A DNA stretch of 64,000 bases, taken from contig NZ_AZUC01000046.1 in NCBI RefSeq assembly GCF_000586555.1, positions 372,001-436,000 of the forward strand. The letters are read 5' to 3'. This document shows positions 46,553 to 56,671 of the stretch, piece after piece. Within the stretch, counting starts at the first letter, position 1, and every line of letters begins with the position of its first letter. This DNA comes from Sporosarcina sp. D27. Its GTDB lineage: Bacteria > Bacillota > Bacilli > Bacillales_A > Planococcaceae. The position numbers were made by a program, and so were the translations under genes. Below the pieces are notes generated by a model. That model was not told the origin of the DNA, ran no database searches, and saw nothing but the letters and a program-made list of their open reading frames with translations.

Positions 46553-46587
46553 AAAACGGCCAACTCTAAAAAAGAGTTGGCCGTTTT
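46553..46587. terminator. Terminator downstream of spoIVB
   Basis: A perfect 15-bp stem AAAACGGCCAACTCT/AGAGTTGGCCGTTTT with an A5 loop, 5 bp after the spoIVB stop. Confidence 0.85.
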
Positions 46588-46591
46588 ATGT

Positions 46592-47566
46592 TTACTTCGC
46601 ACCTACTTCTGTCATTTTTCCGAGGAATAGACCGGCTCCTTTTTCAGGCTCATCTACGAACATATGGGTGACTGCGCCGACAAATTTTCCTTTTTGGATG
46701 ACAGGACTACCGCTCATCCCTTGTAAAATGCCCCCTGTTTTTTCTAGGAGACGCTTATCTGTCAGTTTAAATTGAAATGAATCGTTTGACAGCTTCGAGA
46801 TTTCAATTTCAAACGATTCGACTTCAGTCCCTTGAATCGTCGTCAATATTTCAGCCTTTCCAACAGTTAACTCTGTTGGTTGCATAACTTCCAATGGTTC
46901 CGTCAAGACTTCCTTATAAGAAGTATTCCAATCGCCAAAGATTCCATAAACACTATTGGTTAAAATTGAACCGAGCGTTTTTTCCTGATTGATGATTGAA
47001 GAAATCTTATAACCGGGATTTCCTGGGGAACTTTTCTTGATTTGTTCGATTTCCGACAAGTAAATGGAGCCACTATCGAAATTAGGTGCACTGTTCAGAG
47101 AACTGTCGATGATTTGGTGTCCGAGCGCTCCATACGTTCCATCGTTGAGATCGACATATGTTAGTGTCCCGGTTCCTTCTGTTGTGTCCTTTAAAAATGG
47201 GAGTGCTCGCTTGAATGACAATCCGTCTGCTTCTACTGTAACGTCACTTTCATCACGTTTGAGAATCAGTTTTAAAACTGATTCATCCTCAATTACTCCA
47301 ACTTTTTCATTGAGATTCTTCAGGGATTTAATAGACGTCCCGTCGATGCTCATTAGCTGATCCCCAGCTTTTAGCGAGTTATTCTTTTTACTTAGCGGCA
47401 CATCGCTTGTCACAAAGACACCAGCTAGCTCCAGTTGAATTCCAATTGAATTCCCCATTGGAATTAAAGAGCTGCTTGTCGCAAGCGCAACGATAGAACT
47501 ACAGGACATACCTATAATCATCACAACAGACGCCATGAAAAATTTCAGCTGTCTACTCCATTCCAT
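46592..47566 (-). CDS. spoIVB: SpoIVB peptidase (compact form)
   Basis: A 324-residue S55 serine protease. A signal/anchor helix spans about residues 8-29, a PDZ domain about 40-115, and the peptidase domain carries His150 (GALGHQI), Asp270 (KLTDKRLL) and Ser285 (GMSGSP). In the sigma-K checkpoint SpoIVB is secreted from the forespore and cleaves SpoIVFA, freeing SpoIVFB to process pro-sigma-K. It is about 100 residues shorter than the B. subtilis protein, mainly because the segment between the membrane helix and the PDZ domain is missing. GAAGGAGGTGA precedes ATG 47566. Lies between recN and spo0A as in other spore formers. Confidence 0.94.
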   Translation of the reverse strand: MEWSRQLKFFMASVVMIIGMSCSSIVALATSSSLIPMGNSIGIQLELAGVFVTSDVPLSKKNNSLKAGDQLMSIDGTSIKSLKNLNEKVGVIEDESVLKLILKRDESDVTVEADGLSFKRALPFLKDTTEGTGTLTYVDLNDGTYGALGHQIIDSSLNSAPNFDSGSIYLSEIEQIKKSSPGNPGYKISSIINQEKTLGSILTNSVYGIFGDWNTSYKEVLTEPLEVMQPTELTVGKAEILTTIQGTEVESFEIEISKLSNDSFQFKLTDKRLLEKTGGILQGMSGSPVIQKGKFVGAVTHMFVDEPEKGAGLFLGKMTEVGAK

Positions 47567-47694
47567 AAGTCACCTCCTTCAATTTTAGATTACCTATAGA
47601 GTGTGCGTTATGAAGGTTGTTATGAAAGGGTAAAACATGCAAAGGTGGAATTGAAAAAGAATATCGGTATCAACACCCGACATTCCTTTGATTT

Positions 47695-49389
47695 TTACAA
47701 TATGCTTTTACGTGCTTCAGCAAGCTGCAATAACTCGTCAGCATGACGCAACGTTAATGGCGTCACTTCAGCACCTGATAACATTCGCGACAATTCCCTT
47801 GTGCGATCTTCATCCAATACATCTTGAATTGAGGTCCGTGTACGTTCATCTGTCACCTCTTTGTGGATGAGGTAATGATGATCAGCCATTGCAGCTACTT
47901 GAGGAAGATGGGAAATACATAAAACTTGTGAATTCATGGCAACCATTGCAATTTTTTCTGCAATCGCTTGTGCGACACGACCACTCACGCCCGTATCGAC
48001 TTCGTCAAAGATGATCGATGTAATCCCTTGGTGTTTGGAAAAAATTGTTTTTAACGCGAGCATTACACGTGATAACTCACCACCAGAAGCGACTTTGACA
48101 AGAGGCTTCATGGGTTCACCGACATTGGTCGATATATAAAATGCGACATCATCGAACCCATTATAATCGAAAGAGCCAGCTTCTTTCCGATCGATTTTGA
48201 CTTGGAATTCGGCCTTCCCCATATGTAGTTGACGAAGTTGTTCCATAATTGCTTCTTCCAGCATTGAAGAGGATTCTTTTCGAATAGCAGAAAGTTCTCC
48301 TGCTTCGATTTCCAAGTCTGCTCTTAAATGCTGCAATTTTTCTTGTTCTTTTTCAAGACGGTCATCTCGGTTAATTAGCTCATCTAATCGATCAGCAATT
48401 TTATCTCTGTATAGTAATATTTCTTCAATGGAAGTGCCATACTTACGTTTAAGAGTTGTAAACAAAGCTAATCGATTTTCGACAACTTCTAAACGATTCG
48501 GATCATATTCCATTTCATCAATCATGCCTTTAATGTCATGGGCTACATCTTGCAGTGAATAAAAACTTTCTCCAGTTGTTTCTGCAAGTGATTTTAAGTC
48601 TCCATCCACTGACGCAGCATCCTCTAAATCGCCCATTGCTGTACCTAGGTAATCCAATGCGTGCGAATCACCTTGAATGGCTTCATATGCACTGTTTAAC
48701 CGGTCAAAAAGACGGTGGAAATGCTGAAGCTTCACTCGTTCGGATTCCAGCGTTTCTTCTTCACCGATTTGGAGAGAGGCTTCATCGATTTCAGTTAACT
48801 GGAACGTATACAAATCGATGCGTTGTGCAATTTGCTGTTCGTTTTCCGATGCAAGGCTTAACTTTTTGTGCAACTTTACATAGTCTTCGTATAATTCCAT
48901 GTAGTTTTTCATCGCTCGTTTAAATGGCGATCCAGCAAATGAGTCCAACAAATGGATATGTCGCTTCTGGTGCATCAATTCCTGATTCTCATGCTGACCA
49001 TGGATATCAATCAACTGACTTCCAATTTCACGTAGAATCGCAATCGTAACCAGCTTTCCATTCACCCGACAAGTCGTTTTACCGCTTTGGTTCAACTCCC
49101 TGCGCAAAATAATGGTGCCCTCTTCGGCTTCTATACCTACTTCACTCAGTTTCTGAAAAACCGGATGATTGGAGTCAGTAATTGCAAACATCGCTTCAAG
49201 TTCCGCCTTTTTTGTTCCATGACGGATGAATTCAACAGAACCTCGCCCGCCTGCTACAAGCTGTACGGCATCAATAATGATGGACTTTCCTGCTCCTGTT
49301 TCACCTGTCAGAACGGTAAGCCCCTCTTCAAACGAAACATCAAGCTCTTCTATAATCGCGAAATTCTTAATGGATAGTTCACTTAACAA
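47695..49389 (-). CDS. recN: DNA repair protein RecN
   Basis: A 564-residue SMC-like ATPase acting early in double-strand break repair. The N-terminal Walker A GETGAGKS is at residues 29-36, long coiled-coil arms occupy about 150-370, and the C-terminal head has the signature LVKVASGGELSRVMLAL and the Walker B IIFDEVDTGVSG. An in-frame 6-bp gap region separates it from argR (17 bp upstream end). The argR-recN pair is the usual arrangement in Firmicutes. ATG 49389 lies behind AAAGGGGGAGA. Confidence 0.95.
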   Translation of the reverse strand: MLSELSIKNFAIIEELDVSFEEGLTVLTGETGAGKSIIIDAVQLVAGGRGSVEFIRHGTKKAELEAMFAITDSNHPVFQKLSEVGIEAEEGTIILRRELNQSGKTTCRVNGKLVTIAILREIGSQLIDIHGQHENQELMHQKRHIHLLDSFAGSPFKRAMKNYMELYEDYVKLHKKLSLASENEQQIAQRIDLYTFQLTEIDEASLQIGEEETLESERVKLQHFHRLFDRLNSAYEAIQGDSHALDYLGTAMGDLEDAASVDGDLKSLAETTGESFYSLQDVAHDIKGMIDEMEYDPNRLEVVENRLALFTTLKRKYGTSIEEILLYRDKIADRLDELINRDDRLEKEQEKLQHLRADLEIEAGELSAIRKESSSMLEEAIMEQLRQLHMGKAEFQVKIDRKEAGSFDYNGFDDVAFYISTNVGEPMKPLVKVASGGELSRVMLALKTIFSKHQGITSIIFDEVDTGVSGRVAQAIAEKIAMVAMNSQVLCISHLPQVAAMADHHYLIHKEVTDERTRTSIQDVLDEDRTRELSRMLSGAEVTPLTLRHADELLQLAEARKSIL

Positions 49390-49406
49390 GGGATTCTCCC
49401 CCTTTC

Positions 49407-49856
49407 TTACAGCATTGCAAGTAAGCGATCTCTCACCGAACCTGCACCTACTTCGTCACGGCAAATAATCATACACGTGTCGTCTCCACAAATCGTACCA
49501 AGCATTTCGATCCATTCCAAATGATCGATGAGTGAACCGACTGCATGTGCGTTACCAGGTAGCGTTTTCAATATGAGAAAATGACTTGCGCCATCGATAC
49601 TTATGAAAGCATCGGTCAACATTCGGTGCAACTTATCTTCTATATTGAATTGTGGATTTGCGGGTAAACTATATTTGTAACGTCCATCAGGCAATGGTGT
49701 TTTGAATAAGTGTAATTCTTTAATATCCCGGGAAACGGTTGCTTGCGTCACATCCACACCCGAACTTTTTAATGTATCTACGAGCTGGTCTTGCGTTTCA
49801 ATCGCTTGAGATGTAATAATCTCGCGGATGCGAAGATGGCGCTGCCCTTTGTTCAT
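49407..49856 (-). CDS. argR: Arginine repressor ArgR/AhrC
   Basis: A 149-residue transcription factor. The N-terminal winged helix (residues about 1-70) contains [17 protein letters not shown], and the C-terminal oligomerisation and arginine-binding domain contains the [14 protein letters not shown] motif with the paired Asp residues that contact arginine. As a hexamer it represses arginine synthesis and activates catabolism. ATG 49856 follows GGGAG; a 6-codon extension to 49874 is possible but lacks a site. A terminator lies upstream between it and tlyA, so it probably has its own promoter together with recN. Confidence 0.95.
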   Translation of the reverse strand: MNKGQRHLRIREIITSQAIETQDQLVDTLKSSGVDVTQATVSRDIKELHLFKTPLPDGRYKYSLPANPQFNIEDKLHRMLTDAFISIDGASHFLILKTLPGNAHAVGSLIDHLEWIEMLGTICGDDTCMIICRDEVGAGSVRDRLLAML

Positions 49857-49893
49857 ATCAATCACTCCCTGCACATCATTTGTGAGAAAAAAG

Positions 49894-49930
49894 AAAGGGA
49901 TTCCATCATTGTTTCCAGATGAATCCCTTT
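49894..49930 (-). terminator. Terminator after tlyA
   Basis: GAATCCCTTT and AAAGGGATTC (49921-49930 and 49894-49903) form a 10-bp stem; on the minus strand it is followed by CTTTTTTC. Confidence 0.75.
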
Positions 49931-49935
49931 TCCTG

Positions 49936-50757
49936 TTACGCTAAATCCGAATGGGCTCGCTTAACTAATTCTGCAAAGTCTTTGTCTGCAAACTTTGTTG
50001 TAGGTTGATCTTCAGCAACTAAATGGAAAAGGAATTCAATATTCCCTTCCCCTCCAGTAACTGGAGAATACGTCATATCCCGTAAACTAAACCCTTCTTG
50101 TGAAGCAAACTCCGCTACTTTCCGCAATACTTCTTTATGCACTGCGACGTCGCGTACGATTCCCTTTTTCCCAACATTTTCCTTACCAGCTTCAAACTGA
50201 GGTTTCACTAGCGCTAAAACATCACCACCAGGAATCAGTATTTGTTTCAAAGGTGGTAGTATCAGTCCTAAGGAAATGAAGGATACGTCAATTGTCGCGA
50301 AATCAGGTAATCCTTCAGTAAACATATCAGGTGTTGCATATCGGAAGTTGCATTTCTCCATTACCGTAACGCGAGCGTCTGAGCGGATCTTCCAAGCAAG
50401 CTGATTTGTCCCCACATCTAAAGCATAGCAATGTTGTGCACCATTCTGAAGAGCGCAATCCGTAAATCCGCCTGTCGAAGAACCGATGTCCAGCATTATC
50501 CGTTCATCCACCGTAACATCGAATTCCTCTAAGGCTTTTTCTAATTTCAATCCTCCACGGCTCACGTATTTCAACGTTGATCCTTTTACTTGTAACGGTA
50601 AGGAGGATTTTATTTTTTCTCCTGGCTTATCCATACGTGTTTCATTGGAATACACGATGCCTGCCATAATCGATCGCTTTGCCTGTTCTCTCGTTTCTAC
50701 CAAACCACGTTGAACGAGCAAGACGTCGACCCGTTCTTTAGGATCCGTATTGTTCAT
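49936..50757 (-). CDS. tlyA: TlyA-family rRNA 2'-O-methyltransferase (YqxC)
   Basis: A 273-residue protein with an N-terminal S4 RNA-binding domain ([20 protein letters not shown] near residues 9-28) and an FtsJ-like methyltransferase domain with the SAM motif [14 protein letters not shown] near 88-101 and conserved DVSFISL and LVKPQFE motifs. Family members methylate ribose at 16S and/or 23S rRNA sites; others are linked to haemolysis. Its start overlaps the dxs stop by 4 bp (ATGA-type), as in many Firmicutes where dxs-tlyA-argR-recN are in order. Confidence 0.92.
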   Translation of the reverse strand: MNNTDPKERVDVLLVQRGLVETREQAKRSIMAGIVYSNETRMDKPGEKIKSSLPLQVKGSTLKYVSRGGLKLEKALEEFDVTVDERIMLDIGSSTGGFTDCALQNGAQHCYALDVGTNQLAWKIRSDARVTVMEKCNFRYATPDMFTEGLPDFATIDVSFISLGLILPPLKQILIPGGDVLALVKPQFEAGKENVGKKGIVRDVAVHKEVLRKVAEFASQEGFSLRDMTYSPVTGGEGNIEFLFHLVAEDQPTTKFADKDFAELVKRAHSDLA

Positions 50758-52652
50758 TGCATTTCCTTCTTCCGTTCCAGCACGGAAATTGCATCTGCCG
50801 TCAAATCCGCAAGTGCACCAGGAGTCATCCCGATCTCAGCAAGCAATGCATCGACATCTCCATGCTCGATGAATTGGTCAGGAATTCCCATTCTGTAAAT
50901 CGGGGCACTGACGCCGGTATCGTGAGCGTATTCAAGAACTGCGCTACCGAAACCTCCTGCAAGAACTGCTTCTTCCACAGTAATAATTGGTTTTCCAGCT
51001 GCAAAGAGCTCATCCAACATCTCTTCGTCTAATGGTTTAATGAAACGAGCATTGACGATGCTAACTGAAATTCCTCGCTCTGCCAATAGTTCTGCAGCTT
51101 CGTATGCCATGGGAATCGTCGTACCGAATGTTAAGATTGTTGCATCTTGTCCATCGGTTAACTTTTCCCATTTCCCAATTGGTAACACTTTTAATTCTTC
51201 ATCCATAGGAATACCGAATCCATTTCCTCTTGGGTAACGCATAGCAATTGGTCCATCGTTATATTCCAACGCAGTTTTAACCATATGCTGACCTTCATTT
51301 TCATCTTTTGGCATCATAATGACCATGTTTGGTAAGTGACGTAAGAATGCGATGTCAAAAACACCTTGGTGAGTTTCTCCATCAGCGCCAACTAGTCCTG
51401 CACGATCAATACCGATGAAAACGTTTAACTTTTGACGAGCAATATCATGGACTAACTGATCATATGCACGTTGAAGGAACGTAGAGTAGATGGACAAGAA
51501 CGGTTTCATCCCTTGTGTCGCCATACCTGCAGCCATTGTCGCTGCATGTTGTTCTGCGATTCCAACATCATAAAAACGGTCAGGGAATTCCGCTGAAATT
51601 GCTTCTAGTTTTGAACCGACAGGCATCGCTGGTGTAATCGTCGCAACACGTCGATCGTCCCGTGCAATTCTTGCAACCGTTGCTGCAACCAAGCCACTCC
51701 ATGATGGTCCTTTAGCAGGAGATTTTACAAAGTCTCCTGTCTCTATTTTATAAGGGCCAGTTCCATGCCACGTGCCCACTTTATCATTTTCAGCTGGATG
51801 ATAGCCTTTTCCTTTTTTCGTAACAACATGAAGAAGGACAGGTCCTTCCATTTTTTTAGCGTAAAGAAGATTGCGTTCCAATTCATTGAAATCATGGCCG
51901 TCAATTGGTCCTAAATACGTAAACCCAAGTTCTTCAAAGAAGACACCGGATACAACCAAATATTTAAGACTATCTTTTAGACGTTCAGCTAAAGATGCCA
52001 TTCTCCCGCCAACTGCCGGGATACGTTTGATCAATTCTTCAACATCGTCTTTTACGCTGTTATATTTTCCAGCTGTACGTAACTTCCCTAGTACAGAATG
52101 GAGTGCACCTACGTTAGGGGCAATTGACATTTCGTTATCATTTAAAATAACAATCATGTTTGTCTGTTGACTACCGATATGGTTAAGGGCTTCTAACGCC
52201 ATACCGCCTGTTAGGGCTCCGTCACCGATAATAGGAATAACGTAGTTGTCGTCACCTTTAATATCACGTGCTGCCGCCATCCCCATTGCTGCAGATAACG
52301 AAGTTGAACTATGCCCTGTTTCCCAGACGTCGTGTTCACTTTCTAACATTTTTGGGAAACCGCTTAACCCTTTGTATTTACGTAGCGTATCAAAATCACC
52401 AGCTCGACCGGTTAAAATTTTGTGAACATACGCTTGATGCCCAACGTCCCAAATGAACTTGTCCTGTGGACTATTAAAAAATTTGTGAAGAGCGATTGTC
52501 AACTCCACTACACCTAGATTAGGTCCAATATGACCACCTGTTACAGAACATTTGTTTATGAGAAACTTCCGAATGTCTGAAGCGAGTTCTTTCATCTCTT
52601 CATGGTTAAAGTTTTTAATATCCGATGGACTGCTGATCTTTGTAAGATCCAT
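50754..52652 (-). CDS. dxs: 1-Deoxy-D-xylulose-5-phosphate synthase
   Basis: A 632-residue thiamine-diphosphate enzyme that opens the MEP isoprenoid pathway by joining pyruvate and glyceraldehyde-3-phosphate. Three transketolase-type domains are visible: the N-terminal [13 protein letters not shown] and [10 protein letters not shown] motifs, the [15 protein letters not shown] cofactor site, then the [12 protein letters not shown] pyrimidine domain, and a C-terminal domain. ATG 52652 has AAGGTG ten bases upstream; the GTG three codons earlier is too close to it. Followed by tlyA and preceded by ispA with a 97-bp gap. Confidence 0.96.
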   Translation of the reverse strand: MDLTKISSPSDIKNFNHEEMKELASDIRKFLINKCSVTGGHIGPNLGVVELTIALHKFFNSPQDKFIWDVGHQAYVHKILTGRAGDFDTLRKYKGLSGFPKMLESEHDVWETGHSSTSLSAAMGMAAARDIKGDDNYVIPIIGDGALTGGMALEALNHIGSQQTNMIVILNDNEMSIAPNVGALHSVLGKLRTAGKYNSVKDDVEELIKRIPAVGGRMASLAERLKDSLKYLVVSGVFFEELGFTYLGPIDGHDFNELERNLLYAKKMEGPVLLHVVTKKGKGYHPAENDKVGTWHGTGPYKIETGDFVKSPAKGPSWSGLVAATVARIARDDRRVATITPAMPVGSKLEAISAEFPDRFYDVGIAEQHAATMAAGMATQGMKPFLSIYSTFLQRAYDQLVHDIARQKLNVFIGIDRAGLVGADGETHQGVFDIAFLRHLPNMVIMMPKDENEGQHMVKTALEYNDGPIAMRYPRGNGFGIPMDEELKVLPIGKWEKLTDGQDATILTFGTTIPMAYEAAELLAERGISVSIVNARFIKPLDEEMLDELFAAGKPIITVEEAVLAGGFGSAVLEYAHDTGVSAPIYRMGIPDQFIEHGDVDALLAEIGMTPGALADLTADAISVLERKKEMQ

Positions 52653-52749
52653 CTCTATCACACACCTTCATAAGTTAATACTACTGTTTCCGTTCGTTTT
52701 CCTTATTATATCAACAATCAAACAAACAGTACCATCTAGACGCCTTACT

Positions 52750-53634
52750 TTATGCATTTCGATTAATAATGTAGTCTGCAATTTGAGATAATAAAGAACT
52801 CCCTAAACCGATTTCCTCTAATGCACCTAGTGCTTGTTTGTGGTGATGTTCAAGTTTTGCTTGAGCACCTTCCAGCCCAAGTAATGCCGGGTATGTACTC
52901 TTATCACTTGCTGTATCCTTGTTAGCCGTCTTTCCAAGTTGCTCAGTGGAAGCAGTGACGTCTAGAATGTCATCTTTGATTTGAAAAGCTAAGCCAATAT
53001 TACTTGAAAAAGTACGAAGGTTTTGCATTTTTGCTTCTGATACATTAGCTAGAAGAGCTCCTGATTCAACACAGCACGCAAGCAATGCCCCTGTTTTATG
53101 GACATGAATTTCTTCTAGCTCTGTTAAGGTAAGTTGTTTTCCTTCCCCTTGCATATCAAGAATCTGCCCACCTACCATTCCGGCTGCCCCTGATGCGATA
53201 CTCACTGCTCTTAAAATGGCAAGCATTGTTGTTGAATCCGTGTGCTGCAGTGATGAAAGCTCTTCAAATGCAAGTGTTTGCAAGGCATCTGCAGCTAATA
53301 CAGCTGCCGCTTCTCCAAAAACAACATGGTTTGTTGGATTTCCTCTTCTAAAATCATCGTCATCCATACATGGAAGATCATCATGGATTAAAGAATATGT
53401 GTGTATCAGTTCAATCGCACCAGCTACTCTCACTGCATCTTCAGAGGTTGATTTTAAATCTTTAAGCACTGCAAGAACTAGGAGAGGACGGATTCTTTTT
53501 CCTCCTGCATGTACAGAATATGACATCGCCTCATTCAAAACTTCAGGATAATTCTTCCCTTTAAAAAGTTCTGTGAAGTGTGTATGTAAAAGCGGTAACT
53601 GTTCATCCATAAAACTATTCAGCTGCTCACTCAC
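52750..53634 (-). CDS. ispA: Geranyl/farnesyl diphosphate synthase
   Basis: A 294-residue short-chain prenyltransferase. The first aspartate-rich motif is DDLPCMDDDDFRRG, followed by the KTGALLACCVE segment, and the second is FQIKDDILD near the C-terminal third. It builds C15 farnesyl diphosphate from IPP and DMAPP. The likely start is GTG 53634, six bases after GGGAGAGG and overlapping the end of xseB by 8 bp; the reading frame is open a further 15 codons with no site. Sits in the xseA-xseB-ispA-dxs order. Confidence 0.93.
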   Translation of the reverse strand: MSEQLNSFMDEQLPLLHTHFTELFKGKNYPEVLNEAMSYSVHAGGKRIRPLLVLAVLKDLKSTSEDAVRVAGAIELIHTYSLIHDDLPCMDDDDFRRGNPTNHVVFGEAAAVLAADALQTLAFEELSSLQHTDSTTMLAILRAVSIASGAAGMVGGQILDMQGEGKQLTLTELEEIHVHKTGALLACCVESGALLANVSEAKMQNLRTFSSNIGLAFQIKDDILDVTASTEQLGKTANKDTASDKSTYPALLGLEGAQAKLEHHHKQALGALEEIGLGSSLLSQIADYIINRNA

Positions 53635-53869
53635 TTGGTTCCTCTCCCTTCGAAGAATCCAACGGTGTAGTTTCTCCATTTTTGTCTACAATAGTAACGA
53701 GTTGCTTCTCTGCATGTTGCAGTTTTTGTTGACAAAATGTAGAAAGCTCCATCCCTTTTTTATATAATGTGATGGAATCTTCTAGTTGAACATCTCCAGT
53801 TTCAAGTTGTTGAACAATCTTTTCCAATTCCAGCATCGCTTCTTCAAATTTCATTGAATCAGTTTCCAT
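53627..53869 (-). CDS. xseB: Exodeoxyribonuclease VII small subunit
   Basis: An 80-residue helical protein with the XseB pattern FEEAMLELEKIVQQLETGDVQLEDSI, GMELSTFCQQKLQHAE, forming the two-helix hairpin that caps the XseA coiled coils. AAGGAGG is followed by two consecutive ATG codons at 53872 and 53869; I choose the second for its 7-bp spacing, but the first, which overlaps the xseA stop as ATGA, is equally possible. It overlaps ispA at its 3' end. Confidence 0.9.
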   Translation of the reverse strand: METDSMKFEEAMLELEKIVQQLETGDVQLEDSITLYKKGMELSTFCQQKLQHAEKQLVTIVDKNGETTPLDSSKGEEPSE

Positions 53870-55221
53870 CATGATTCCTCCTTAAGGGGTTCAATCGAGC
53901 GGACTTCAGCAATCGCAGTACCATCTTGCATGTTGATCTCTACAGAATCTCCAGGTGCTAGGGTTCCGACAGTCTTCACTAGTTCGCCTTGTTTGTATAC
54001 GATTGTAAAACCTCTCTCCATCACGTTTAGTGGATTGAGGGCTTGCAACATTCGAATACAGGTCAGGAAGCGATCTTGTTTGCCACCTAAGGATAGGCGC
54101 ATTGCCCGAAGGAGCCTTTCTTCAGCAATCGCCGAATCTTTTAAGCGCTGCTGTAGCTGGACGACTGGTGAAACGTATTGTAATCGAGCACTTACTTGAG
54201 TGACATGCTGAGATTTTCGATATAACAATTCACTGTGACTGCGCAAAAGACGTTCTTCAAGAGATGACTGTTTTTCAATAAATGGTCGATATAATCTTTC
54301 CGGATAAAGAAACGGATACGCATTTTTCAAACGATCCAACCTTTTTTGTTCTTGAGAAAGACGTGTCGCAAGAAAACGATAAATCACTCGCTTGCGATCT
54401 AGAATGCGTCCTGCTAATTCTTCCTTTGCGGGAACTGCAAGTTCTGCAGCCGCTGTCGGTGTGGGCGCACGATGATCTGCAACAAAATCCGCTATCGTTG
54501 TATCTGTTTCGTGACCGACTGCGCTTATGGTAGGGATTCGGCAAGAAAAAATTGCGCGAGCCACTGCCTCTTCGTTAAATGCCCATAAATCTTCTATGGA
54601 GCCACCGCCTCTTCCAACAATGAGGACGTCGATATCACCTTGGAGTTGCGCTTGTTCTATCGCTTCGACAATAGAGGGTACCGCTTGTTTACCTTGAACA
54701 GCTGCGGGAAATAATACAATCTCAGCCATAGGAAATCTACGAGCTATCGTAGAACAGATGTCTTGGAACGCAGCACCTGATTTAGCGGTAATGACGCCGA
54801 CCTTCTTAGGAATCCACGGTAAGGGTTGCTTCCATCGAACGTCGAACAAGCCTTCCTTGCCTAGTTGTTCTTTTAATTGCTCAAAGGCAAGAAAAAGAGC
54901 CCCGATACCATCCGGTTCCATGGATTGTACATAAAGCTGATATTGCCCACTACTTTCATATACATTAATATCCCCTGTAATCAGTACATTCATGCCACTT
55001 TCTGGTCTGAATTTCAGACTAGAGGCATTACCACGAAACATAGCTGCTTGAATTCTACTTTTGTCATCTTTCAACGTAAAGTATATGTGTCCGCTTGGAT
55101 GAATTTTCACATTAGACAATTCACCTTTTATATAGACATTCCGCAAGTGTGGATCGGCATCAAATTTCCGCTTAATGTATTTAGTTACAGCTTGTACGGT
55201 TAAGTATGGATTACCTGACAA
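53869..55221 (-). CDS. xseA: Exodeoxyribonuclease VII large subunit
   Basis: A 450-residue nuclease subunit: an N-terminal OB fold (YIKGELSNVKIHPSGHIYFTLK near residues 25-46), a catalytic domain with VGVITAKSGAAFQDI, RGGGSIEDLWAFNEE and GHETDTTIADFVADHRAPTP motifs, and a C-terminal coiled coil. With XseB it degrades single-stranded DNA. A terminator lies between folD and this gene, so the xseA-xseB-ispA-dxs group may start from its own promoter in the 88-bp gap or be partly coupled by read-through. Confidence 0.95.
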   Translation of the reverse strand: MSGNPYLTVQAVTKYIKRKFDADPHLRNVYIKGELSNVKIHPSGHIYFTLKDDKSRIQAAMFRGNASSLKFRPESGMNVLITGDINVYESSGQYQLYVQSMEPDGIGALFLAFEQLKEQLGKEGLFDVRWKQPLPWIPKKVGVITAKSGAAFQDICSTIARRFPMAEIVLFPAAVQGKQAVPSIVEAIEQAQLQGDIDVLIVGRGGGSIEDLWAFNEEAVARAIFSCRIPTISAVGHETDTTIADFVADHRAPTPTAAAELAVPAKEELAGRILDRKRVIYRFLATRLSQEQKRLDRLKNAYPFLYPERLYRPFIEKQSSLEERLLRSHSELLYRKSQHVTQVSARLQYVSPVVQLQQRLKDSAIAEERLLRAMRLSLGGKQDRFLTCIRMLQALNPLNVMERGFTIVYKQGELVKTVGTLAPGDSVEINMQDGTAIAEVRSIEPLKEES

Positions 55222-55241
55222 CGAATTCCCCTCCTGCGTAT

Positions 55242-55272
55242 AAAAAGCTGTCTCTCTCTATCAAGAAACAGC
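55242..55272 (-). terminator. Terminator after folD
   Basis: GCTGTTTCT and AGAGACAGC pair on the minus strand around a 6-8 nt loop and are followed by T5. Confidence 0.7.
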
Positions 55273-55308
55273 ACTGGTTTATTCTATGTAACGGCATTAG
55301 CCGTTTTC

Positions 55309-56178
55309 TTAAATATAATTACTACACGTCATTTGGGCACTTTTTAACGTGTTTTTCAATAACATGGTTACAGTCATAGGACCGACACCACCTGGGACAG
55401 GGGTTAGCGCACCTGCTTTTTCTTTGACGCTCTCAAAATCGACATCCCCACATAACTTTCCATTTTCATCCCGATTCATACCAACGTCAATCACGGTGGC
55501 ACCTTCTTTGATATGCTCAGCTGTAATGTATTTTGCCTGCCCAATTGCAACTATCAATATATCAGCCTGACGTGTAAATGACTCCAAGTTTTCTGTCTTA
55601 GAATGGCAATAGGTCACGGTTGCGTCTTTTTGAAGAAGCAATTGGCCCATAGGCTTACCTACGATATTACTACGACCGACAATAACTGCATGTTTTCCAG
55701 ATATTGCAGTACCTGCTTGCTCAAGTAATTCCATAATGCCTGCTGGGGTGCACGAGACATATGAAGTCTGTCCAATAATCATCTTACCTACGTTCTCCGG
55801 ATGAAAACCATCCACATCTTTTTTAGGGGAAATGGAACGAATCACTTTGTTTTCATCGATATGAGGAGGTAATGGCAGCTGGACGAGAATGCCGTGAATT
55901 GTTGGATCATTATTCAACCGAGCAACAGTATCCAACAAGTCTTTCTGACTTACGGTAATAGGTAACTCAATCATCTCAGATTTCATGCCAACAGCTGTAC
56001 TGGATTTCTCCTTGTTTTTCACGTATGTACGAGATGCCTGGTCTTCTCCTACGAGGACAACAGCAAGACCTGGACGACATCCTCTTTCGATGAGTCGTTC
56101 CACGTCTATTTTAATCTCTTCTCGAATTTTTGCGCCGATCGCTTTTCCATCTATGAGTACACTTGGCAAATTCGTCAC
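55309..56178 (-). CDS. folD: Methylenetetrahydrofolate dehydrogenase/cyclohydrolase FolD
   Basis: A 289-residue bifunctional enzyme of one-carbon metabolism (NADP-dependent oxidation and cyclohydrolysis). Visible: YVKNKEKSS with the catalytic Lys near residue 56, VQLPLPPHI, the [14 protein letters not shown] motif, the Rossmann segment [10 protein letters not shown] and the C-terminal [14 protein letters not shown]. It overlaps nusB by 4 bp, so the two are coupled. The C-terminus TCSNYI is unusual but short. Confidence 0.96.
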   Translation of the reverse strand: MTNLPSVLIDGKAIGAKIREEIKIDVERLIERGCRPGLAVVLVGEDQASRTYVKNKEKSSTAVGMKSEMIELPITVSQKDLLDTVARLNNDPTIHGILVQLPLPPHIDENKVIRSISPKKDVDGFHPENVGKMIIGQTSYVSCTPAGIMELLEQAGTAISGKHAVIVGRSNIVGKPMGQLLLQKDATVTYCHSKTENLESFTRQADILIVAIGQAKYITAEHIKEGATVIDVGMNRDENGKLCGDVDFESVKEKAGALTPVPGGVGPMTVTMLLKNTLKSAQMTCSNYI

Positions 56179-56561
56179 ATCCTTTGTTGTTCAAATTTCG
56201 ACAGCACACCATTAACAAATCTGCCTGATTTTTCGTCTCCAAATGTTTTACAAAGTTCAATTGCTTCGTTCACTGCTACTTTGTGAGGAACTTCTTCGTT
56301 ATACAACAGCTCGTACACAGCCAGTCGAAGTACTGTTCGTTCAATTTTCGGAAGTCTGTCTAATGACCAATTTTCTAATTTTCCAGTCAGCACTTCATCA
56401 ATAGAATCTTGTTTTTCGCGTGTCCCTTTTACAAGCATCTCGTAAAAAGAATCGACTGGTTCTTCAGTAATATAGCTGATTGCTTCTTCTACAGGTAGCG
56501 TTGTTCCATCAAGCTGGAAAAGGGTCTGGACCGCTTTTTCTCTCGCTTCTCTTCGTTTCAT
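56175..56561 (-). CDS. nusB: Transcription antitermination factor NusB
   Basis: A 128-residue all-helical protein: [18 protein letters not shown] at the N-terminus and the [11 protein letters not shown] motif at the C-terminus. It binds boxA RNA with NusE (S10) to keep rRNA transcription processive. ATG 56561 follows AAGGAGACAAATTG; the 7-codon extension to 56582 overlaps the site. Lies between yqhY (with a terminator in between) and folD. Confidence 0.94.
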   Translation of the reverse strand: MKRREAREKAVQTLFQLDGTTLPVEEAISYITEEPVDSFYEMLVKGTREKQDSIDEVLTGKLENWSLDRLPKIERTVLRLAVYELLYNEEVPHKVAVNEAIELCKTFGDEKSGRFVNGVLSKFEQQRM

Positions 56562-56641
56562 ACAATTTGTCTCCTTCGTCACTGGTTCGATTAGGCTTTA
56601 TCATAGCACAAATGCTGTATGAAGATACAGTCACAATAGGC

Positions 56642-56669
56642 AAAAGCATCATCCGAAGATGATGCTTTT
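56642..56669 (-). terminator. UUCG-tetraloop terminator after yqhY
   Basis: A perfect 12-bp stem, on the minus strand AAAAGCATCATC with loop TTCG and its complement ending TTTT, 2 bp after the yqhY stop. Confidence 0.88.
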
Positions 56670-56671
56670 CG

